This document shows positions 15,151 through 18,239 of a stretch of DNA of 18,239 nt, one piece after another. The DNA lies in contig JABIUG010000447.1 in NCBI GenBank assembly GCA_018700655.1, positions 1 to 18,239 on the forward strand, in the 5' to 3' direction. Under the pieces are notes generated by a model, which was not told the DNA's origin, searched no databases, and worked only from the letters and a program-made list of their open reading frames with translations. The stretch's first letter is position 1; each line of letters starts with the position of its first letter. Both the position numbers and the translations under genes were made by a program. This stretch comes from Rhodospirillaceae bacterium (lineage in GTDB: Bacteria; Pseudomonadota; Alphaproteobacteria; SP197).

Positions 15151-16128
15151 TTAGTTGCCGCTCTGCGACGCCTTGTAGGCTGAGACATTGCGATTGTGTT
15201 CAGCCAGTGTCTCGGCAAAGGCGTGTCCGCCGGTGCCGTCGGCGACAAAGTAGATGTCGGTCGTCTCAAGCGGGTTGAGCACGGCGGCAATGGCGTCGCG
15301 ACCGGGGTTGGCGATCGGCCCCGGCGGCAGACCGGCATAGACATAGGTGTTGTAGGGGTCGTCGTAATCCCAGTCGGAGCGCAACAGGGTGCGCCCGAGG
15401 GGTGCCTGGCCCTGGGTCAGGGCAAAGATCACTGTCGGGTCAGACTGCAGGCGCATGCCGCGGTTGAGACGATTGACGAAGACACCTGCGATATGGGGAC
15501 GTTCGGCGGCCAGGCCGGTTTCCTTCTCGACCACGGAAGCCAGGATGACGGCTTCCTCGGGCGAAGCGATCGGCAGGTCGTCGGCACGCCCGGCCCACAG
15601 TTCCGCCAGAGTCGAATCCAGCGCATCGGTCATGCGGTCCAGAACGTCCTGGCGGGTTTCACCGCGCTCGAAATGGTAGGTCTCTGGCAGGATCGTACCC
15701 TGTGCCGGAATCTCCGCAATCTCGCCGGTCAATTCCTCATTGGCGTTGAGGATGGCGACAATCTCGAGGCTGGTGAGGCCTTCCGGGACGGTGACACGGT
15801 GCACCACCGTCATGCCTTCGACCATACGGTCGAGCACCTGATCGACCGACATGCCGGGATCAAAGATATACTCTCCGGCCTTGAGTAGATGACCCTCGCT
15901 GCGCCAGCGTGCCCGCCACATGACATAGTTGGCATCGGCGACAACACCCTTGCGCTCGAGCTCCCCGGCAATCGTCGTGACGCTCGTGCCCGAAGGGATC
16001 ATGACGGTGACAGGCTCGGCCAGCGGGCCCGGTGATGTGACCTCACGCTCGAACCAGAGCAGCGCTGCAATCGCTGCAACGATGGCAACGACGAGAAGAC
16101 TGAAAAAGCATCCGGCTGTGCGCCCCAC
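15151..16128 (-). CDS. mltG: Endolytic murein transglycosylase MltG
   Basis: Inner-membrane lytic transglycosylase that cuts nascent peptidoglycan strands and so sets their length. Of 325 residues, about 8-25 form the N-terminal membrane anchor (FFSLLVVAIVAAIAALLWF). Residues about 40-90 are a LysM-like subdomain (VMIPSGTSVTTIAGELERKGVV), and the YceG catalytic domain fills the rest. The catalytic glutamate is expected in the VVEKETG motif (E201), followed by RLNRGMRLQSDPTVIFAL (220-237) and YAGLPPGPIANPG (264-276), all hallmarks of the family. The start is GTG at 16128, with GAGG five bases upstream overlapping the fabF stop; fabF ends 7 nt before it. Co-expression with fatty acid genes is common in proteobacteria. 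Confidence 0.96.
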   Translation of the reverse strand: MGRTAGCFFSLLVVAIVAAIAALLWFEREVTSPGPLAEPVTVMIPSGTSVTTIAGELERKGVVADANYVMWRARWRSEGHLLKAGEYIFDPGMSVDQVLDRMVEGMTVVHRVTVPEGLTSLEIVAILNANEELTGEIAEIPAQGTILPETYHFERGETRQDVLDRMTDALDSTLAELWAGRADDLPIASPEEAVILASVVEKETGLAAERPHIAGVFVNRLNRGMRLQSDPTVIFALTQGQAPLGRTLLRSDWDYDDPYNTYVYAGLPPGPIANPGRDAIAAVLNPLETTDIYFVADGTGGHAFAETLAEHNRNVSAYKASQSGN

Positions 16129-16135
16129 GGGGGCC

Positions 16136-17413
16136 TCAGTCGGCCTTTGCGACGATCAGCGAGGCGTTTGTGCCGCCGAAGCCGAAAGAGTTGCTGAGCG
16201 CGGCGCGAACGAGACGCTCATTGGCCTGATGGGGCACCAGATCGATGCCTACGCAGCTATCAGAGGGGTCATCGAGATTGAGGGTCGGAGGAACTAGGTT
16301 GTTCTGTACCGCGAGAACCGAATAAATCGCTTCGACACTGCCTGCAGCACCCAGGAGATGGCCGATCGAAGACTTGGTCGACGACATGCTCATGCCTCCT
16401 GCCGCATCACCGAACAGGCGTTTGACCGCACCAAACTCGATTTCATCGCCCAGTGGTGTCGAAGTGCCGTGGGCATTGACGTAGTCGATGTCGTCGGGCG
16501 TCAGACCAGCATTGTTCATGGCTGCCTGCATCGAGCGGAAACCGCCATTGCCATCGGCCGCCGGAGCGGTGATGTGATGGGCATCGCCCGAAAGGCCATA
16601 ACCCAGGACTTCGGCGTAGATCTTGGCGCCACGCTTCTTGGCATGCTCGAGTTCCTCGAGCACGACAATGCCGGCACCTTCACCCATGACAAAGCCGTCG
16701 CGACCCTTGTCCCAGGGACGTGAGGCACGTTCGGGTTCATCGTTGAAATTGGTCGAAAGCGCTCTAGAGGCGGCAAATCCAGCCAGGCCCAACGGGCATA
16801 CCGCCGCCTCGGCGCCACCGGCAACCATGACATCGGCATCGCCGTATCTGATCAGGCGAGAGGCATCACCAATCGCATGCGCGCCGGTCGAACAGGCCGT
16901 CACCACAGCGTGGTTGGGACCCTTGAAACCATAACGAATGGAGACATGGCCCGAAGCCAGATTGATCAGTGCTGAAGGAATGAAGAACGGGCTGACCTTT
17001 CGGGCGCCACGATCGCGCATCAGGATCGAGGCTTCCTCGATGGTCTTGAGACCACCGATGCCCGAGCCGATCATCACACCGGTGCGAACACAGTCCTCTT
17101 CCCTTTCGGGCAGCCAGCCGGAATCCTCGACCGCCTGCTGGGCAGCGCAAACGGCATAGATGATAAAATCATCCATCTTGCGCTGTTCTTTGGGCAGCAG
17201 ATAATGATCGACATTGAACTGGCCTTCGCCTTCGCCACGCGGCGGCTGGCCTGCGACCTTGGCTGGGATGTCATCGACAGAAAAGTCCTCGATCTTGCGC
17301 AGCCCGGATTCCCCGGCCGTGATCTTGGACCAATTGTAGCCGACACCGTCGCCCAATGGCGTCACCATTCCAAGACCGGTGACCACCACCCTGCGTTCGT
17401 CAGATTTCGCCAT
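16136..17413 (-). CDS. fabF: 3-oxoacyl-ACP synthase II (FabF)
   Basis: Condensing enzyme that extends acyl-ACP by two carbons with malonyl-ACP in type II fatty acid synthesis. The 425-residue form has the thiolase fold with nucleophile C174 in VTACSTGAHA, H315 in NAHGTSTP, K347 and H352 in SSTKSSIGHLLGAAG, and the end motif SNSFGFGGTN (407-416). These match C163, H303, K335 and H340 of E. coli FabF with a near-constant offset. The start is ATG 17413 (MAKSDERRVVVTGLG). An open frame reaches a TTG at 17482, but that would overlap acpP and add 23 unrelated residues. The 40-nt gap after acpP carries a perfect hairpin. Confidence 0.97.
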   Translation of the reverse strand: MAKSDERRVVVTGLGMVTPLGDGVGYNWSKITAGESGLRKIEDFSVDDIPAKVAGQPPRGEGEGQFNVDHYLLPKEQRKMDDFIIYAVCAAQQAVEDSGWLPEREEDCVRTGVMIGSGIGGLKTIEEASILMRDRGARKVSPFFIPSALINLASGHVSIRYGFKGPNHAVVTACSTGAHAIGDASRLIRYGDADVMVAGGAEAAVCPLGLAGFAASRALSTNFNDEPERASRPWDKGRDGFVMGEGAGIVVLEELEHAKKRGAKIYAEVLGYGLSGDAHHITAPAADGNGGFRSMQAAMNNAGLTPDDIDYVNAHGTSTPLGDEIEFGAVKRLFGDAAGGMSMSSTKSSIGHLLGAAGSVEAIYSVLAVQNNLVPPTLNLDDPSDSCVGIDLVPHQANERLVRAALSNSFGFGGTNASLIVAKAD

Positions 17414-17427
17414 GTGCTGTTGGACCC

Positions 17428-17446
17428 GCTGCGGAAAGCCCGCAGC
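17428..17446. repeat. Perfect 7-bp hairpin between acpP and fabF
   Basis: GCTGCGG (17428-17434) and CCGCAGC (17440-17446) enclose a five-base loop. It sits between the acpP stop (17454) and the fabF start (17413). There is no T-tract, so it is not a full Rho-independent terminator. In the transcript it could stabilise the acpP message or limit read-through, which would fit the much higher demand for acyl carrier protein than for FabF. Function is inferred. Confidence 0.6.
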
Positions 17447-17453
17447 CAGGACC

Positions 17454-17690
17454 TCAGTCCACGTTCTGTTCGATGTAGTCAACGGCGTCTTTCACAGTGA
17501 CGATCTTTTCCGCCGCATCATCGGGAATTTCGACGCCGAACTCTTCTTCGAACGCCATCACCAGCTCAACCGTGTCCAGGCTGTCAGCACCCAGATCATC
17601 AATAAAGCTCGAACCATCCGTCACCTTGGCTTCGTCTACGCCAAGGTGATCGATCACGATCTTTTTCACGCGCTCAGCTACGTCACTCAT
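17454..17690 (-). CDS. acpP: Acyl carrier protein
   Basis: Small acidic carrier that holds growing acyl chains on a phosphopantetheine arm. The 78-residue protein has the four-helix ACP pattern (VAERVKKIVIDHLGV...SSFIDDLGADSLDTVELVMAFEEEFGVEIPDDAAEKI). The attachment serine is S37 in GADSLD. Helix II (LDTVELVMAFEEEF) is acidic, as expected for docking to FabF and other partners. The start is ATG 17690 (MSDVAERV), the standard family start; a TTG two codons upstream is also in frame. The ribosome site GGAGGTGG lies at 17698-17705. It lies between fabG and fabF in the usual order. Confidence 0.97.
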   Translation of the reverse strand: MSDVAERVKKIVIDHLGVDEAKVTDGSSFIDDLGADSLDTVELVMAFEEEFGVEIPDDAAEKIVTVKDAVDYIEQNVD

Positions 17691-17982
17691 GGCCAAGCCA
17701 CCTCCAGATTCATAAGAAATTTCAGCACGTTGCCCCCTGCATCATCAGATCAGAAGCATGCCGGTCACGACATCGACCTTTCCCGCGGGCGGGTCCATGT
17801 AACACACTTTCCAAGAAATGCGATAGCCGGAAAAGCCGGTTATCCACGCACCCCAAATCGACACGGCAGTGACGCTTGGCAGCATGTCTCTCCCGCGTGA
17901 ATTTTGTACCGTGCCACAAAGTTTCAATGGCGGAATTATCAGGGCCGATATGTTGCACCGGTTCGGCCCCTCCCGCCGGGCA
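17691..17982 (-). other. Intergenic region fabG-acpP
   Basis: This 292-nt region upstream of acpP should hold its own promoter, since ACP is needed in large amounts, but I found no -35/-10 pair with good matches and spacing. It contains the acpP ribosome site, a possible 46-codon ORF (17745-17885) and a 10-bp exact repeat (CATCAGATCA) shared with the fabG 3' end. Confidence 0.4.
17745..17885 (-). CDS. Possible 46-aa ORF between fabG and acpP
   Basis: The ATG at 17885 follows a GGGAGAG ribosome-site-like stretch by a few bases. The 46-residue product (start MLPSVTAVSIWGAWITGFSG, end GKVDVVTGMLLI) is fairly hydrophobic and matches no family I recognise. Its final residues weakly resemble the FabG C-terminus (VHVNGGMAMI). 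It could equally be chance in the acpP leader. Confidence 0.18.
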   Translation of the reverse strand: MLPSVTAVSIWGAWITGFSGYRISWKVCYMDPPAGKVDVVTGMLLI

Positions 17983-18239
17983 TCAGATCATTGCCATACC
18001 GCCGTTGACATGCACGGTCTGACCGGTGACGTAGGCCGCCTCATCGCTGGCAAGATAGGCAACAGCGGCCGCAATATCCTGGGACGAACCCAGGCGCCGA
18101 ACTGGAATCCGGCCCAGCAGGTTCTCCTAGACCGCATCGGGCAAGCCATCGGTCATGGCGGTATCGATAAAACCGGGCGCGACGCAATTCACCGTGATGC
18201 CGCGCTCGGCGACTTCCTGGGCAAGCGCCTTGGACATGC
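17983..18239 (-). pseudogene. fabG: 3-oxoacyl-ACP reductase FabG, 3' part, with an in-frame TAG
   Basis: The C-terminal third of FabG, the NADPH-dependent reductase that converts 3-oxoacyl-ACP to 3-hydroxyacyl-ACP. The frame runs from the window edge through SKALAQEVAERGITVN, CVAPGFIDTAMTDGLP and, after the interruption, IAAAVAYLASDEAAYVTGQT and VHVNGGMAMI to a TGA at 17983-17985. At 18127-18129 the codon is TAG, between PDAV and ENLLGRIP, where other FabG proteins have a polar residue in a helix. The frame is intact on both sides, so this is a single-codon change, for example from CAG (Gln) or AAG (Lys). Stopping there would remove 48 residues and probably inactivate the enzyme. The upstream Rossmann part is outside the window. 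FabG is normally essential, so a base error or suppression must be considered before calling it dead. Confidence 0.85.

Noticed and set aside
17414..17482. A longer FabF starting from TTG at 17482
   Set aside because: It would overlap acpP and add residues absent from FabF; ATG 17413 matches the family start.
17722..17958. A 78-codon minus-strand frame upstream of acpP
   Set aside because: No ribosome site or family resemblance; the shorter frame at 17745-17885 has better start signals and is listed instead.

Overview
The window is a GC-rich chromosomal segment from an alphaproteobacterium. Two conserved housekeeping blocks support this. One is pepA-holC divergent from lptF-lptG-lptD-surA-pdxA-rsmA. 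The other is fabG-acpP-fabF-mltG and yicC-gmk on the opposite strand. From memory, many alphaproteobacteria carry these blocks side by side in this order, so the segment reads as vertically inherited core genome with a few accessory genes set into it. A Rhodospirillales-like lineage is plausible, but the sequence alone does not fix it. I saw no tRNA, rRNA, CRISPR array, insertion sequence or phage gene.

Layout. Positions 1-1796 (minus) hold leucyl aminopeptidase pepA followed by the start of holC, with a strong hairpin between them. Positions 1797-1995 are a divergent promoter region. Positions 1996-9620 (plus) hold a tightly packed block: the LPS export permeases LptF and LptG, the outer-membrane LPS translocon LptD, the periplasmic chaperone SurA, the vitamin B6 enzyme PdxA and the rRNA dimethylase RsmA. 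Several of these genes overlap by 1-8 nt. Positions 9621-12747 are an accessory island: a possible small ORF, a GNAT acetyltransferase, a membrane fatty-acid hydroxylase/sterol desaturase (minus), and a divergently transcribed serine hydrolase of the beta-lactamase fold. Positions 12759-14287 (minus) are yicC-gmk. Positions 14326-15144 (plus) are a short-chain dehydrogenase set between yicC and mltG in the opposite orientation. Positions 15151-18239 (minus) are fabG (3' part), acpP, fabF and mltG, which are fatty-acid synthesis genes followed by the lytic transglycosylase that ends glycan strands.

How the genes work together. Most serve envelope building: fatty acid elongation (FabG, AcpP, FabF), LPS transport to the surface (LptF, LptG, LptD), assembly of outer-membrane proteins including LptD itself (SurA), and peptidoglycan strand length (MltG). 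The desaturase and the hydrolase may add lipid or ester chemistry, but their substrates are unknown.

The most notable anomaly is an in-frame TAG codon inside the fabG 3' part (18127-18129), in an otherwise intact reading frame that continues to a normal FabG C-terminus. None of the 17 coding-frame ends visible in the window uses TAG. I found no convincing new multi-gene system. The best leads are the fabG TAG, the small ORFs beside rsmA and acpP, and the desaturase/hydrolase divergent pair.
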